Counted from the first letter of the stretch, positions 17,801 to 26,319 are shown. The stretch: DNA of 62,481 nucleotides from JBBDIK01 sp964640385 (GCA_964640385.1 CAZXFL010000012.1:1-62481), one strand, 5' to 3'. A program made the numbers and translations. The notes: generated from the sequence alone by a model not told the origin.

Positions 17801-17913
17801 GGACGATCGCTGTGCGCTACGAGGACCAGTGGATCCGTACCGCCGAGATCGCGGCGCTCGCGCTGCTCTGGCTCGCCGCGGTCTGGATCACCAGGAAGCC
17901 GGCGCGCCGATGA
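14809..17913 (+). CDS. Large membrane glycosyltransferase (family 2 domain plus polytopic membrane region)
   Basis: A 1034-residue protein. Residues 20-260 form a GT-A domain with VVLVVRNGGAWLRESL at the start, an acidic VHDDSALAPDA motif and EDLDFCWRARIAGLRV. A helix follows near residue 275, then from about 385 to 760 a series of ten or so transmembrane helices, an extracytoplasmic region from about 760 to 1005, and a last helix (EIAALALLWLAAVWI) before a basic end. This architecture occurs in actinobacteria at the same place next to DUF5719 and manB, and it is probably a polyprenyl-linked envelope glycan enzyme. The substrate is unknown. The stop overlaps the DUF5719 start by four bases. 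Confidence 0.85.
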   Translation: MATESTDLPTPSVADGTASPSVLVVLVVRNGGAWLRESLAGIAAQTYERLGVIAVDCASADGSGDLLVQALDEERVIRLGHDAGLSGAIQEVLQDDRAQEADYVLTVHDDSALAPDAVARLVEASEGIDVEGVGIVGSKVVDWDQPRALVDVGSSSDRFGHPYSPLEPHELDHGQHDRVREVLWVSSSAMLISRAAWVRIGLPDERLGSSSEDLDFCWRARIAGLRVLWTPLAVVRHVGASGKGVRSGELRGPHRRYDEERAAVAAILKNYRLVSLLWILPLYALQGLAKILGLIVSRRFDEVRQVVGAWFWNLSHLFGTIRRRRRVQRVRRVRDRQVHRYMVPGSIRVRRWFEALGRVVPGDVDVPDDEDQPEAVVPIRTMASSAIRTHPVAAAWVAAIVVGYFASKHLWGTGPLTGGAVPAMPGSAGDFFQELIAGVRTTALGGAQAASPALALLGSLSWASFGNPDLAERLLLAALPPIAAISMYRFLLRTTTRRVPALLGAGLYALSAVAMWGFSEGRIDFLVGFAVLPRLADRIGVALGPGTPRRRIRFIVGTGVFLALGLAFWPGIVLAAAILVVVYLVAPEQRRRRAPGIGLIIGVLIIGAALVFPLIVDLVQGGAVGLGSRVGEPVVPDLIRLVLGPATGDWQVAWLLPGLALAGFAVADRARRHGALRFLLIALAGLALAWASAAGWLPQQFSNAPAYLALVALAYASLAAIGLVSVLGKMRGSPLGLRRFLAALLVLGVAVCLSLQSLLAAFGGWAVGDRQLPAAWPIVAKDAPPGYRVLWLSGQRGAPFPAPGGDPEGFAPNGDATLWFSITDRDGISALDVGRNEQGPGYTYVEDVLAELQGGTTTHIGALLAPLGVRYVVASEDGLPAAVRNRLTAQADLDREPAGGLEAYRNANAIPDAAVVTDDVFIESRQSGDLSAITALEVTEVGQLLPAGIGWDGEAPAEGDVWIGDQYAPGWRLTAAGESGPLERSFGWALAASVSGEGTIAVRYEDQWIRTAEIAALALLWLAAVWITRKPARR

Positions 17914-19307
17914 CCGACGGCACGCGCGCGAAGGAGAAGCGAGCCAGAGGCCAGGGGTTCCTGGCGCTGGTCGCGCTGGGCGGTATCATCGCGGCCGCCG
18001 TGGCGCTCGGACGTCTCGGGCCGGCGCCAACGTCCGCCGGAGAGAGGGGCGCGGCGCGTTCGGGGGCGTGGTACTGCCCGCACGGTGGCGGAGACGGTTG
18101 GGCGGCTCGTCTCGAGATCGCGAACCCGGGCGAGGAGCCGGTGCGCGTCCGGGTCTCATCTTTGGGGGAGGAGGGACCAGAGGGGGAGCCGAGTGAGTTC
18201 GAGCTTGGCGCCAGGTCGGTACGCTCGGTCAACGTTCCCGCCGACGCCCTCGGCGCCGGCTCGACGGTCGAGTACTTCGACGGGTTCGCGGCCGCCGGAT
18301 GGGTAACGGAGGCGGCGGACGAGAGGGAGGCGCCCGGAGGTGTTGCGGCCGAGCCGTGTACCCGCGACGTCGGCACACGGTTCCTATTGCCGGACGGCAC
18401 CGCCGCGCGGGGAGAGGATGCCTACGCCGTCGTCCTCAACCCATTCGCACAGCCGGCGGTCTTCACGGTGCGGCTGTACACGCCGGGCGAGCGTCCGATC
18501 GAAACGCCCGAGCAGGTGCTCCGGCCGCATCATGCCTCGGCGATCCACCTGAACGAGTACGGCGTGCTCGGGCAGCCAACCGTGGGGGCGGAGATCAAGG
18601 TGTCGGTCGGTCGGGTGTCGGCGGCGAGCCTCGGACAGACCAAGGGCGGGGCGCTTCGCGCCTCCGTTGGTCTCCTGGGAGGGGCGCCGGCGGGCCGCGT
18701 GCTGCCGGGCGGATCTGACGGGGGAACGACCGATCTGGCGGTCATGAACACGACAACCGAGCGGATCGAGCTGGAGGCGCACTCGTTCACCGGGAGCGGG
18801 GATCGCACGACGGCGGGGGCTCAGGGCCAGCCGGTTCCGCCGGAGTCGGCCGCGACCTTCCGACCGCAGACCACCAGCCCGACCACCTTGTTCGTTGTCG
18901 CTCCCGACGCCGCGATCGTGGCGGGACGACGGACATCGGGCACGGACGGCGATACGGGGTCGACGGTCGGGGTTCCCTACGGGTCCGCCGGCCCCTGGGT
19001 GGTGCTGTCGGCCGTCGGGGGGAAACGGCCGTTCGACGCCCGCCTGTACATCGCGAACCAGAGTCCCGACGCGGCCGCAGAGGTCACGGTGACGCTGCTC
19101 GGCGAAGAGGGGGCCCCACTGAAAGACGGTCAGCAGCGCCTGACCATCAAGCCGAGGGTCACTGCCTACGTCGAGCTGCCCCACGACGCCCCGCACGCCG
19201 CCGTGCTCGTCGAGTCCACGGGCGCCGACGTGGTACCGGTCTTCACGTCCTATTCGAACGACCGGACCGGGTACGCCGTCTCCGTCGGGGTGCCGGTCAC
19301 CGGATAG
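17910..19307 (+). CDS. DUF5719 family exported protein
   Basis: A 465-residue protein with a basic N-terminus, one signal-anchor helix around residues 17-38 (FLALVALGGIIAAAVALG) and a long extracytoplasmic beta-rich region made of similar Ig-like segments (RLEIANPGEEPVRVRV; LYIANQSPDAAAEVTV). The family is found in actinobacteria beside this type of glycosyltransferase, and the ATGA overlap shows coupled translation with it, so the two proteins probably act together on the cell surface. Cysteines in YCPHG and EPCTRD may pair. The biochemical role is unknown. Confidence 0.82.
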   Translation: MTDGTRAKEKRARGQGFLALVALGGIIAAAVALGRLGPAPTSAGERGAARSGAWYCPHGGGDGWAARLEIANPGEEPVRVRVSSLGEEGPEGEPSEFELGARSVRSVNVPADALGAGSTVEYFDGFAAAGWVTEAADEREAPGGVAAEPCTRDVGTRFLLPDGTAARGEDAYAVVLNPFAQPAVFTVRLYTPGERPIETPEQVLRPHHASAIHLNEYGVLGQPTVGAEIKVSVGRVSAASLGQTKGGALRASVGLLGGAPAGRVLPGGSDGGTTDLAVMNTTTERIELEAHSFTGSGDRTTAGAQGQPVPPESAATFRPQTTSPTTLFVVAPDAAIVAGRRTSGTDGDTGSTVGVPYGSAGPWVVLSAVGGKRPFDARLYIANQSPDAAAEVTVTLLGEEGAPLKDGQQRLTIKPRVTAYVELPHDAPHAAVLVESTGADVVPVFTSYSNDRTGYAVSVGVPVTG

Positions 19308-19393
19308 CTCTCATCGATCTGCTCGTTCCGGGTGATTGAACGGCCCAACCCCGTTATCATGGGTGGACGCGCAGGAGAAGACCGGATCCCCCT

Positions 19394-20467
19394 ATGGCCA
19401 ACGGACGTCACGTCGCCTCGAAGAAGCGCCGGCGGAGCTATCGCTGGCTGATCGTCCTCGGCGGCGCCCTCGCGGTCCTGGCGCTCATCGCCGGAGGAAC
19501 CGCGTACGGGGCCTATCGCTACGACCAGGGCAATCTTCACCGCATCATGCCCGGGGTGCGGATCACAGGGATCGACGTCGGTGGGATGACGAAGGACGAG
19601 GCGATCGAGGCCGTCCGGGCAAAGGTCGATGGGGGGCTCGCGAAGAAGCTCACCGTTCAGGCGGCGAACAAGGAATGGGACACGTCATCCGCCGAGATGA
19701 ACACGAAGGCGGACGTCGGGATCGCGGTCGACAAGGCCCTCGCGGTGGGCGACAAGTACACCTGGACCTCGCGGGTGTACCACCGGCTCTTCGATTCACC
19801 GGTCGTCGCGGACTTCGACGTCGGTTTCCGGCTGGACAAGAGTGTCATCGACTCCTTCGTCGGAAAGATCGGCGGCGCGGTCGGTGAGACGCCGGTCAAC
19901 GGTGGCCTGCGGCTCGAGGGAAGCCGGCTGGCCTACGTGAAGTCCAAGCCGGGCCGCGAACTCGTCCAGGCCGCCGCGCTGGTCAAGATGCGCGAAGCGT
20001 TGCGTGACGACAGCCGGAGGGTGAAGTTGCCGGTGAAGACGGTGGCCCCGGAAACCGCGGGCGACGATCAGCAGACGATCGTCATCCGGCTCGGCGAGAA
20101 CAAGCTCTACCTCTACCGGGGCAAGAAGATCGTGGAGTCCTACCCGGTGGCCACCGGTGCGCCGGGGTTCCCCACGCCCGCGGGCTCCTTCCAGATCGTC
20201 GAGAAACGGAAGAATCCCACGTGGGTCAACCCGGACCCGAACGGGTGGGGCTCGTCGATGCCCGCCGAGATCCCGCCGGGGCCGGGGAACCCGCTCGGCA
20301 CACGGGCGCTCAACCTGAACGCTCCGGGCATCAGGATCCACGGGACCTACGACCTCGCCTCGCTCGGCACGGCGGCCTCGCACGGTTGTATCCGGATGTC
20401 CATCAAAGATGTCGAACAGCTCTACGACATCGTCGATGTCGGGACGCCGGTCCTGATCATCAAGTAG
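19394..20467 (+). CDS. L,D-transpeptidase (YkuD domain) with N-terminal peptidoglycan-binding type domain
   Basis: Peptidoglycan cross-linking enzyme of 357 residues that makes 3-3 bonds. It has a basic N-terminus and an uncleaved signal anchor around residues 18-40, a domain at 50-210 with the VRITGIDVGGMTKDEA start of the PG_binding_4 module found in VanW/YkuD proteins, and a catalytic YkuD domain after about 230. The active-site signature is IRIHGTYDLASLG then SHGCIRMS with the nucleophilic cysteine. The domain starts IVIRLGENKLYLYRGKKIV, as usual for the family. It stands alone, with 86 bases upstream and 161 downstream. Confidence 0.92.
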   Translation: MANGRHVASKKRRRSYRWLIVLGGALAVLALIAGGTAYGAYRYDQGNLHRIMPGVRITGIDVGGMTKDEAIEAVRAKVDGGLAKKLTVQAANKEWDTSSAEMNTKADVGIAVDKALAVGDKYTWTSRVYHRLFDSPVVADFDVGFRLDKSVIDSFVGKIGGAVGETPVNGGLRLEGSRLAYVKSKPGRELVQAAALVKMREALRDDSRRVKLPVKTVAPETAGDDQQTIVIRLGENKLYLYRGKKIVESYPVATGAPGFPTPAGSFQIVEKRKNPTWVNPDPNGWGSSMPAEIPPGPGNPLGTRALNLNAPGIRIHGTYDLASLGTAASHGCIRMSIKDVEQLYDIVDVGTPVLIIK

Positions 20468-20628
20468 TCGCAACGGCTTGCTGCCGGAGCTCCCGTATCA
20501 CCCGCCCCTCCTCGTTCTATACCCCGGATGGGGGATGCGCCGTGATGCTTTGACCGAGCCGAATGACCGTGACCGGAGGACCTAGGAAAGGGGTCAGTTA
20601 GCTATGGCCGAACGACCATGGGAGGTCG

Positions 20629-20823
20629 ATGATATGGGAGATGGAATCGAACAGCGGCAATTGCCCGAGCTGCACCAAGGGTGACCTCATCACGATCATG
20701 ATCGGGGTCTCCGGCCGCGACCTGTCCTTCACGACCTGCCACTTCTGCGAAGCCAAGTGGTGGTACCGGGACGGCGAGCTCGTTCCGCTCACGTCGATCC
20801 TGGATCTCGTCGCCGCCGGCTGA
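20629..20823 (+). CDS. Small CxxC/CxxC protein, possible zinc ribbon
   Basis: A protein of 64 residues (60 if it starts at the ATG at 20641) with two cysteine pairs, CPSC and CHFC, 20-odd residues apart, and the tail WWYRDGELVPLTSILDLV. It looks like a compact zinc ribbon. In M. tuberculosis and other actinobacteria the slot between whiB2 and manB holds the short DUF3499 protein; this one is not clearly that family but takes the same place. GGGAGG at 20620-20625 is only three bases from the ATG at 20629 and 15 from that at 20641, so the start is not settled. Function unknown. Confidence 0.65.
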   Translation: MIWEMESNSGNCPSCTKGDLITIMIGVSGRDLSFTTCHFCEAKWWYRDGELVPLTSILDLVAAG

Positions 20824-20908
20824 GCCGCGCCGTGCCCGCTCGACCGATCTCGCCCTGCACCCGCCTCAGGCACCCGTCGAACGGTCCGCGAGTAGTATCC
20901 GGAGCATC

Positions 20909-22270
20909 GTGAGAGACCTGAGCCGCATCTTCAAGGCGTACGACGTCCGCGGCGTGGTGCCCGATGACCTCGACGAAGACGTCGCCCGTCGCGTTGGCGC
21001 CGCGTTCGCGGAGTGGCTGGGCGAGCCGGCCTTGGTGCTCGGCCGCGACTGCCGGCTGTCCTCGCCCGCGCTCGCAGCTGCGTTCATCGACGGTGCGAAC
21101 TCGCGAGGCGCCGACGTGGTGGATATCGGCCCGGCCTCGACCGACCTGCTGTACTTCGCCGCCGGAACCATGTCGATGCCGGGGGCGATGCTGACTGCCA
21201 GCCACAACCCGGCCGAGTACAACGGCATCAAGTTCTGCCTCGCTGGGGCGGCTCCGGTCGGTGAGGAGACCGGCCTGCAGGACATCCGCGAGCTGGCCGA
21301 ACGGGACGACCAGCCCACGGCGGGCGTCGGGCGCGGCAGCGTTCAGCAGCGCGACCTCCTCGATGCGTACGTCGATCACGTGCTGACGTTCATCGATGCC
21401 GACCGCATGGCGTCGCTCTCGGTTGTGGCCGACACCGCGAACGGGATGGGCGGCCTCGTCGTCCCGGCGGTGTTCGCGAAGCTCCCCGTGAACCTCGAGC
21501 TCCTCTACGGCGAGCTCGACGGCACGTTCCCGAACCACCCGGCGGATCCGATCGACGAGGCGAACCAGCGCGACCTGAAGGCTGCCGTGCGGGCCAGCGG
21601 TGCGGACATCGGCCTCGCGTTCGACGGGGACGCCGACCGCTGCTTCATGGTCGATGAGCATGGCAACGGCATATCGGGGTCGCTGATCACGGCGCTCGTC
21701 GCCGAGAAGATGCTGGAGGCGCATCCCGGGTCGGCCGTGGTCCACAACGTGATCTGCTCCTGGACGGTTCCCGAAGTCATCAGGGAACGCGGCGGCACAC
21801 CCGTCCGTACGCGGGTCGGTCACTCCTTCATCAAGAAGGTGATGGCCGACACCGACGCGGTGTTCGGCGGCGAGCACTCGGGGCACTACTACTTCCGCGA
21901 TCACTTCCGGGCCGACTCCGGACTGATCGCCGCGATCGTGGTCCTGCAGCGGATGTCGGAGACCGGCACGTCGCTGTCGGAGCTGCTAGCGCCCTACCGA
22001 CGCTACGTCGTCTCGGGCGAGATCAATTCCGAGGTCGCCGGGCAGCAGGCGAGGATCGATGAGCTGGCGGAGGCGTTCGCCGACGGGCGCCAGGACACGC
22101 TCGACGGGCTGACGGTCGAGTACGACGATTGGTGGTTCAACGTGCGCCCGTCCAACACCGAACCGCTGCTTCGGCTGAACGTCGAAGCACGCACCGACGA
22201 CCTGCTGAAGGCGAAGACCGACGAGCTGCTGGGCCGCATCCGCGGCGGCGGCGGGGGAGGAGGGATCTAG
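20909..22270 (+). CDS. manB: Phosphomannomutase/phosphoglucomutase
   Basis: Interconverts hexose 6-phosphate and 1-phosphate, providing mannose-1-phosphate or glucose-1-phosphate for the envelope sugar nucleotides. The 453-residue protein has the phosphoserine loop TASHNPAEYNG near residue 95, the metal loop FDGDADRCF near 240, the sugar-specificity loop GGEHSGHYYF near 325 and the phosphate loop RPSNTEPLLR near 415. It ends in an unusual run of glycines (GGGGGGG) absent from the fold proper. The start is a GTG with GGAG four bases upstream. It begins a tight operon with the Trm112-like and SIS genes. Confidence 0.94.
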   Translation: MRDLSRIFKAYDVRGVVPDDLDEDVARRVGAAFAEWLGEPALVLGRDCRLSSPALAAAFIDGANSRGADVVDIGPASTDLLYFAAGTMSMPGAMLTASHNPAEYNGIKFCLAGAAPVGEETGLQDIRELAERDDQPTAGVGRGSVQQRDLLDAYVDHVLTFIDADRMASLSVVADTANGMGGLVVPAVFAKLPVNLELLYGELDGTFPNHPADPIDEANQRDLKAAVRASGADIGLAFDGDADRCFMVDEHGNGISGSLITALVAEKMLEAHPGSAVVHNVICSWTVPEVIRERGGTPVRTRVGHSFIKKVMADTDAVFGGEHSGHYYFRDHFRADSGLIAAIVVLQRMSETGTSLSELLAPYRRYVVSGEINSEVAGQQARIDELAEAFADGRQDTLDGLTVEYDDWWFNVRPSNTEPLLRLNVEARTDDLLKAKTDELLGRIRGGGGGGGI

Positions 22271-22444
22271 ATGTCGCTCGATGCCGACCTGCTCGCGATC
22301 TTGCGATGCCCGGCGGATCGTGGGGAACTCGACTATCTCGAGGACGAGCAGCGTCTGGTGTGCCGGACCTGTGGGCGTCGATACGAGGTGCTCGAGGGCG
22401 ACATCCCTAACCTTCTGATCGAGGAGGCGGAGCAGCCGTCGTGA
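22271..22444 (+). CDS. Trm112 family / YcaR-like small zinc-ribbon protein
   Basis: A 57-residue protein starting on the first base after the manB stop and overlapping the next gene start by four bases (GTGA). It has LAILRCPADRGEL at the start, CRTCGRRYEVLEGDIPNLL in the second half, and therefore three of the usual zinc-ligand cysteines, with D in place of the fourth (CPAD rather than CPxC). Family members often partner methyltransferases or are found with sugar-phosphate genes; the role here is unknown. The synteny with manB and the SIS isomerase is conserved in actinobacteria. Confidence 0.82.
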   Translation: MSLDADLLAILRCPADRGELDYLEDEQRLVCRTCGRRYEVLEGDIPNLLIEEAEQPS

Positions 22445-23487
22445 GCGTGCTGGACGACCCGGCCGCGCTTCGCGCGGCCGACCCGTCGGGCATGCTCGGT
22501 GCGGTCGGTGCCCTTCCGGACGATTGCGAGGCCGGCTACGCCGCGGGCCTGGCTGCCGATGGCCTCCCCCTCACCGACGACCTGGCCGGCGTCACGTTCC
22601 TCGGCATGGGCGGGTCGGCCGTGGCGGGCGATCTGACCCGCGCGCTGTTCCGTCATCGGCTTGGCCTGCCGCTGGATGTGGTTCGCGGCCCGGAGCTGCC
22701 GGAGCACTGCGAGACGCGATCGCTGGTCGTGGCGACGTCCTACTCGGGCAACACGGCCGAAACCCTCGGTGCCCTCGACGAAGCCGTCGAGCGGGGATGC
22801 CGGGTCGTGGCGGTGACCTCCGGCGGTCGCCTGGCCCGTCGCGCCGAGAAGGAAGGGATCCCGGTGGTGGCGGTCCCGGGCGGGATGCAGCCGCGCGCTG
22901 CACTTGGGTATCTCGCCTTCACCACCCTCGGGGCGCTGGAGGCCGCGCGCGTGCTACCCCGGCTCGGTGGCGAGGTCCGCGAGGCGGTCGGTCTGCTGCG
23001 CGCTCTGGCGACCGAGCTTGGTCCGGATAAGCGAGGGAACCGCGCGATGCGGCTCGCAGAGCGCATCGGTGATCGGTACGCCGTCATCTGGGGGACGGAA
23101 GGCATCGGCACCGTGGCCGCGATGCGCTGGAAGACGCAGATCAACGAGAACGCGAAGCGCCCGGCATGGTGGGCGTCGATGTCCGAGCTCGATCACAACG
23201 AGATCGTCGGATGGGTCGACGGCGCAGGGGCCGACCACTTCCTCGTGACGCTCCGCCACGATGGGGAGCCGGCGAGTATCGCACCCCGGTTCCCGCTGTC
23301 GGTAGACCTGGTCGCAGGGTCGGGCCTTCACCACGAGGAAGTGCAGGCCGTGGGCGACTCTGCCCTCGCTCGCGTCTGTTCGCTGATCCTGATGGGCGAT
23401 TTCGTTAGCGTGTATCTGGGGCTGCTCCAGGGCGTCGACCCGACTCCGGTCGTGGTCATCGACCGGTTGAAGAAAGCCCTTGGCTGA
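22441..23487 (+). CDS. SIS domain bifunctional phosphoglucose/phosphomannose isomerase family protein
   Basis: A 348-residue protein with two SIS folds. The first has FLGMGGSAVAGDLTRA and VATSYSGNTAETLGALDEA, where the SYSGNT loop binds sugar phosphate, and the second spans about residues 190-345 with KTQINENAKRPAWW and ELDHNEIVGW. This matches the PGI/PMI type isomerase that works on fructose-6-phosphate to give mannose-6-phosphate or glucose-6-phosphate, the step before the manB mutase. The GTG start overlaps the previous stop, and its stop lies inside the start of the next gene. Confidence 0.88.
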   Translation: MSVLDDPAALRAADPSGMLGAVGALPDDCEAGYAAGLAADGLPLTDDLAGVTFLGMGGSAVAGDLTRALFRHRLGLPLDVVRGPELPEHCETRSLVVATSYSGNTAETLGALDEAVERGCRVVAVTSGGRLARRAEKEGIPVVAVPGGMQPRAALGYLAFTTLGALEAARVLPRLGGEVREAVGLLRALATELGPDKRGNRAMRLAERIGDRYAVIWGTEGIGTVAAMRWKTQINENAKRPAWWASMSELDHNEIVGWVDGAGADHFLVTLRHDGEPASIAPRFPLSVDLVAGSGLHHEEVQAVGDSALARVCSLILMGDFVSVYLGLLQGVDPTPVVVIDRLKKALG

Positions 23488-24331
23488 CGGCGGGCCGCAC
23501 CGTTCCGGCATCCCCGGCGACACGTTCGTCGAGGAGGCCGCTGCCGCCGTCGCTCGCGTCTCGGCGACCGCCCCGCAGGTGGCTCTGGTCCTCGGCTCGG
23601 GTCTGTCGGCGGTTGCCGACCGTATCCAGGCGGCGGCGGTGGTCGCCTACGAGGACCTTCCGGGGTTCCCGGAACCCTCGGTACCGGGCCACGCAGGCCG
23701 ACTGGTGCTGGGGCATCTCGACGGTGCGGATGTCGCGGCGTTCTGTGGCCGCGTGCACCTGTACGAGGGGCACGGGATGGCGGCGGCCACCCTCCCCGTC
23801 CGGCTGGCGGCGGCGCTCGGTGTTCATACCGTCGTCGTGACCGCGGCGGTCGGCGGCATCGATACCGCCATCGCGCCCGGCACCCTCGCCGTGCTGTCGG
23901 ACCATATCAACCTGATGGGGGAGAACCCGCTCACAGGCTGGCGGAACCCCGACGGGTCCCCGCCGTTCGTGGAGCTGGCCGGCGCCTACGACGCAGAGCT
24001 GGCCGCCGAGGCGATCGAGCGGGGTAACGACGTCGGGCTGCGGATGGCCCGGGGCGTGTATGCGGCGCTCGCCGGGCCGAGCTATGAGACGCCGGCCGAG
24101 ATCGCGTTCCTGCGCGCCGCGGGGGCCTCGGTCGTGGGGATGTCGGTGGTCCCCGAGGTGGTGCCGGCGCGGGCGCTGGGACTTCGCGTCTTAGGGCTCG
24201 GGGTCATCGCCAACGCGGCGGGGGTTCCCGTCGCGCATACTGACGTGGTCCGCGTCGTGGAGGAAGCCGCGGGCGGACTTGGCCGGTTGCTGGAGGAGTT
24301 GGCCACGAGGCTGGCGGCGCCTCCCGCGTGA
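23480..24331 (+). CDS. Purine nucleoside phosphorylase
   Basis: Phosphorolysis of guanosine, inosine and related nucleosides. The 283-residue protein is the trimeric class: LVLGSGLSAVADRI at the N-terminus, PSVPGHAGRLVLG with the phosphate-site histidine, GRVHLYEGHG, GPSYETPAEI and the base-binding VIANAAG near the end. The TTG start at 23480 overlaps the previous gene by eight bases and has AAGAAAG just upstream. The product fits with AhcY immediately downstream, since adenosine from SAH and other nucleosides must be removed or salvaged. Confidence 0.92.
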   Translation: MADGGPHRSGIPGDTFVEEAAAAVARVSATAPQVALVLGSGLSAVADRIQAAAVVAYEDLPGFPEPSVPGHAGRLVLGHLDGADVAAFCGRVHLYEGHGMAAATLPVRLAAALGVHTVVVTAAVGGIDTAIAPGTLAVLSDHINLMGENPLTGWRNPDGSPPFVELAGAYDAELAAEAIERGNDVGLRMARGVYAALAGPSYETPAEIAFLRAAGASVVGMSVVPEVVPARALGLRVLGLGVIANAAGVPVAHTDVVRVVEEAAGGLGRLLEELATRLAAPPA

Positions 24332-24382
24332 GAGAGTAGACGGACCAGGGCAACGCAGGGATCGAACGGAGAGGGACACCCG

Positions 24383-25636
24383 ATGGCTGATCACGACGTG
24401 AAGGACCTCGGCCTGGCGGATGAGGGACGCCAGCGGATCGAGTGGGCGGGCGCCGAGATGGGCGTCCTGAAGTTGATCCGGGAACGCTTCGAGAAGGAGC
24501 AGCCGCTGGCCGGTGTGCGTATCGCAGCGTGCCTGCATGTGACGACCGAGACCGCGAACCTGATGGAGGCCCTGGCCGCAGGAGGCGCGGAGGTCGCGTT
24601 GTGTGCCTCTAATCCCCTCTCTACCCAGGATGAGGTGGCCGCGGCCCTGGCGGTCGGCGGGATCAAGACCTACGCGATCACCGGCGAGGACAACGAGACC
24701 TACTACCGGCATATCAACCAGGTGCTCGACATGCATCCCCAGATCACGATGGACGACGGGGCAGACCTAGTGAACGTCCTGCACACGGACCGGCGTGAGC
24801 AGCTCGCTGAGGTCCGGGGAGGGACGGAGGAGACCACGACCGGTGTCATCCGCCTCCGCGCTATGGCGGCCGACGGCGCCCTCGGGTTCCCGATCGTGTC
24901 GGTGAACGACGCCGACACGAAGCACCTGTTCGACAACCGGTTCGGCACCGGGCAGTCCACGATCGACGCGATCATGCGGGCGACGAACTTCCTGCTTGCC
25001 GGCCGCATGCTCGTCGTGGCCGGCTACGGGATGTGTGGACGTGGCGTCGCTTCGCGCGCGCGCGGCATGGGCGCGCACGTCGTCGTGACCGAGGTGGACC
25101 CGACGGCGGCGCTCGAGGCGGTCATGGAGGGCTTCACCGTGATGCCGATGCGCGAAGCCGCGCGGGTCGGTGACGTGTTCGTCACCGTGACGGGCGACAC
25201 GACGATCATCGGCCGCGAACACTTCGAGGTCATGAAGGACCGTGCGGTGGTCGCGAACTCCGGACACTTCGACGTCGAGATCGACAAGGGTGCCCTGGAG
25301 GAGCTGTCGACCTCCACGCGGCGGATCCGCGAGTTCGTGGACGAGTACACGATGGCCGATGGGCGCCGGATCAACCTGCTCGGAGAAGGCCGGCTGGTGA
25401 ACCTCGCGGCGGCCGAGGGCCACCCCGCCGCCGTGATGGACATGTCCTTCGCGAACCAGGCGCTGTGCGCGGAGTGGGTTTCGAAGCAGACGGACCTGAC
25501 GCCCGGGTGCTACCCGGTCCCGCCGGAGATCGACCAAGAGGTCGCGCGGCTGAAGCTCCAGGCGATGGGCGTCGAGATCGACACGCTCACCGCGGAGCAG
25601 CAGGACTACCTCACATCCTGGGAGCACGGCACGTAG
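24383..25636 (+). CDS. ahcY: Adenosylhomocysteinase (S-adenosyl-L-homocysteine hydrolase)
   Basis: Splits S-adenosylhomocysteine to adenosine and homocysteine, keeping methylation running. The 417-residue protein is the shorter form without the roughly 40-residue insertion of the mycobacterial enzyme. It has CLHVTTETANLMEAL near the N-terminus, the NAD-binding segment VVAGYGMCGRGVASRARGMG around residue 215, and the conserved GEGRLVNLAAAEGHP and ending in the family-typical QQDYLTSWEHGT. GGAGAGGG lies upstream of the ATG. The 51-base leader is too short for an SAH riboswitch, and I see none. Confidence 0.95.
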   Translation: MADHDVKDLGLADEGRQRIEWAGAEMGVLKLIRERFEKEQPLAGVRIAACLHVTTETANLMEALAAGGAEVALCASNPLSTQDEVAAALAVGGIKTYAITGEDNETYYRHINQVLDMHPQITMDDGADLVNVLHTDRREQLAEVRGGTEETTTGVIRLRAMAADGALGFPIVSVNDADTKHLFDNRFGTGQSTIDAIMRATNFLLAGRMLVVAGYGMCGRGVASRARGMGAHVVVTEVDPTAALEAVMEGFTVMPMREAARVGDVFVTVTGDTTIIGREHFEVMKDRAVVANSGHFDVEIDKGALEELSTSTRRIREFVDEYTMADGRRINLLGEGRLVNLAAAEGHPAAVMDMSFANQALCAEWVSKQTDLTPGCYPVPPEIDQEVARLKLQAMGVEIDTLTAEQQDYLTSWEHGT

Positions 25637-26287
25637 ATGGCGGACGAGGTTCGAGAACCCCTTTCGATCCGGGCTCGCTTCGAGCGATTCCCGGCAACGG
25701 TCAAGGGCGCGTTCGTCGTCCGCGGCGAGGACGCGAACCCGCACCTGGTCACCTTCCGGGAAGCCAGGATCGTGCCGGTCGGCGGGCGTGGCGGCGAGGT
25801 CATCGCGATGAAGGCGGGGACCCTCGACATCCCGCCGCATCAGGACACGTTCCTGCCGTTCGAGTTCTCGATCGCGGATCTGGAGGCCGGTTGGTACGGT
25901 CTGGAATGCGAGCTCGACCTGGACGGAACGCCCCAGACCTTCGACGGTGGGCGCCGGTTCTCGGTCCCGTGGCCGCGGGGCGCGGTCCGGCGAGGCACGG
26001 TGAGCATCGGGCAGAAGGTCGAGGTGGGCGGAGCGACGGTCGTGCTCGATCAGATCGAGGTAACCGGCGAGCAGTCGGCCCTTCGGTTCACCGTGCAGCC
26101 ACCCGAGGGTGTCACGATCAAGCTCGTCGCCGACGGCGAACGCCTGCCGGAGCTCGAGAGCGCCTCTGACGAGGAGAGTGGTGAGGGGCGCCACGTCGCC
26201 TTCCCGCTGCTGCGTGCGCACTCGGCGCTGGTCATCACGGTCAAGCGCGGTCGCGACGAGGCCTCGGCGGACGTCCGTCTGACCTGA
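25637..26287 (+). CDS. Conserved-looking hypothetical protein, beta-rich, cytoplasmic
   Basis: I do not recognise this 216-residue protein. The ATG follows the ahcY stop with no gap, so it is translationally tied to ahcY. It has no signal peptide or membrane helix, is rich in short charged beta segments (FVVRGEDANPHLVTF; VGGATVVLDQIEVTG) and has a single cysteine (GLECELDLDG). It resembles two stacked beta-sandwich domains, at about 1-110 and 110-216. In M. tuberculosis the corresponding interval between sahH and the ComF-like gene holds tmk, mtrA, mtrB and lpqB; none of these is here. Codon use and GC match the neighbours. Confidence 0.75.
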   Translation: MADEVREPLSIRARFERFPATVKGAFVVRGEDANPHLVTFREARIVPVGGRGGEVIAMKAGTLDIPPHQDTFLPFEFSIADLEAGWYGLECELDLDGTPQTFDGGRRFSVPWPRGAVRRGTVSIGQKVEVGGATVVLDQIEVTGEQSALRFTVQPPEGVTIKLVADGERLPELESASDEESGEGRHVAFPLLRAHSALVITVKRGRDEASADVRLT

Positions 26288-26319
26288 TCTGTCGGAGGCG
26301 GCCGCTATCGTGAGCCGCA

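Noticed and set aside
24332..24382. SAH riboswitch ahead of ahcY
   Set aside because: The gap is only 51 bases and contains no paired elements of the right form.
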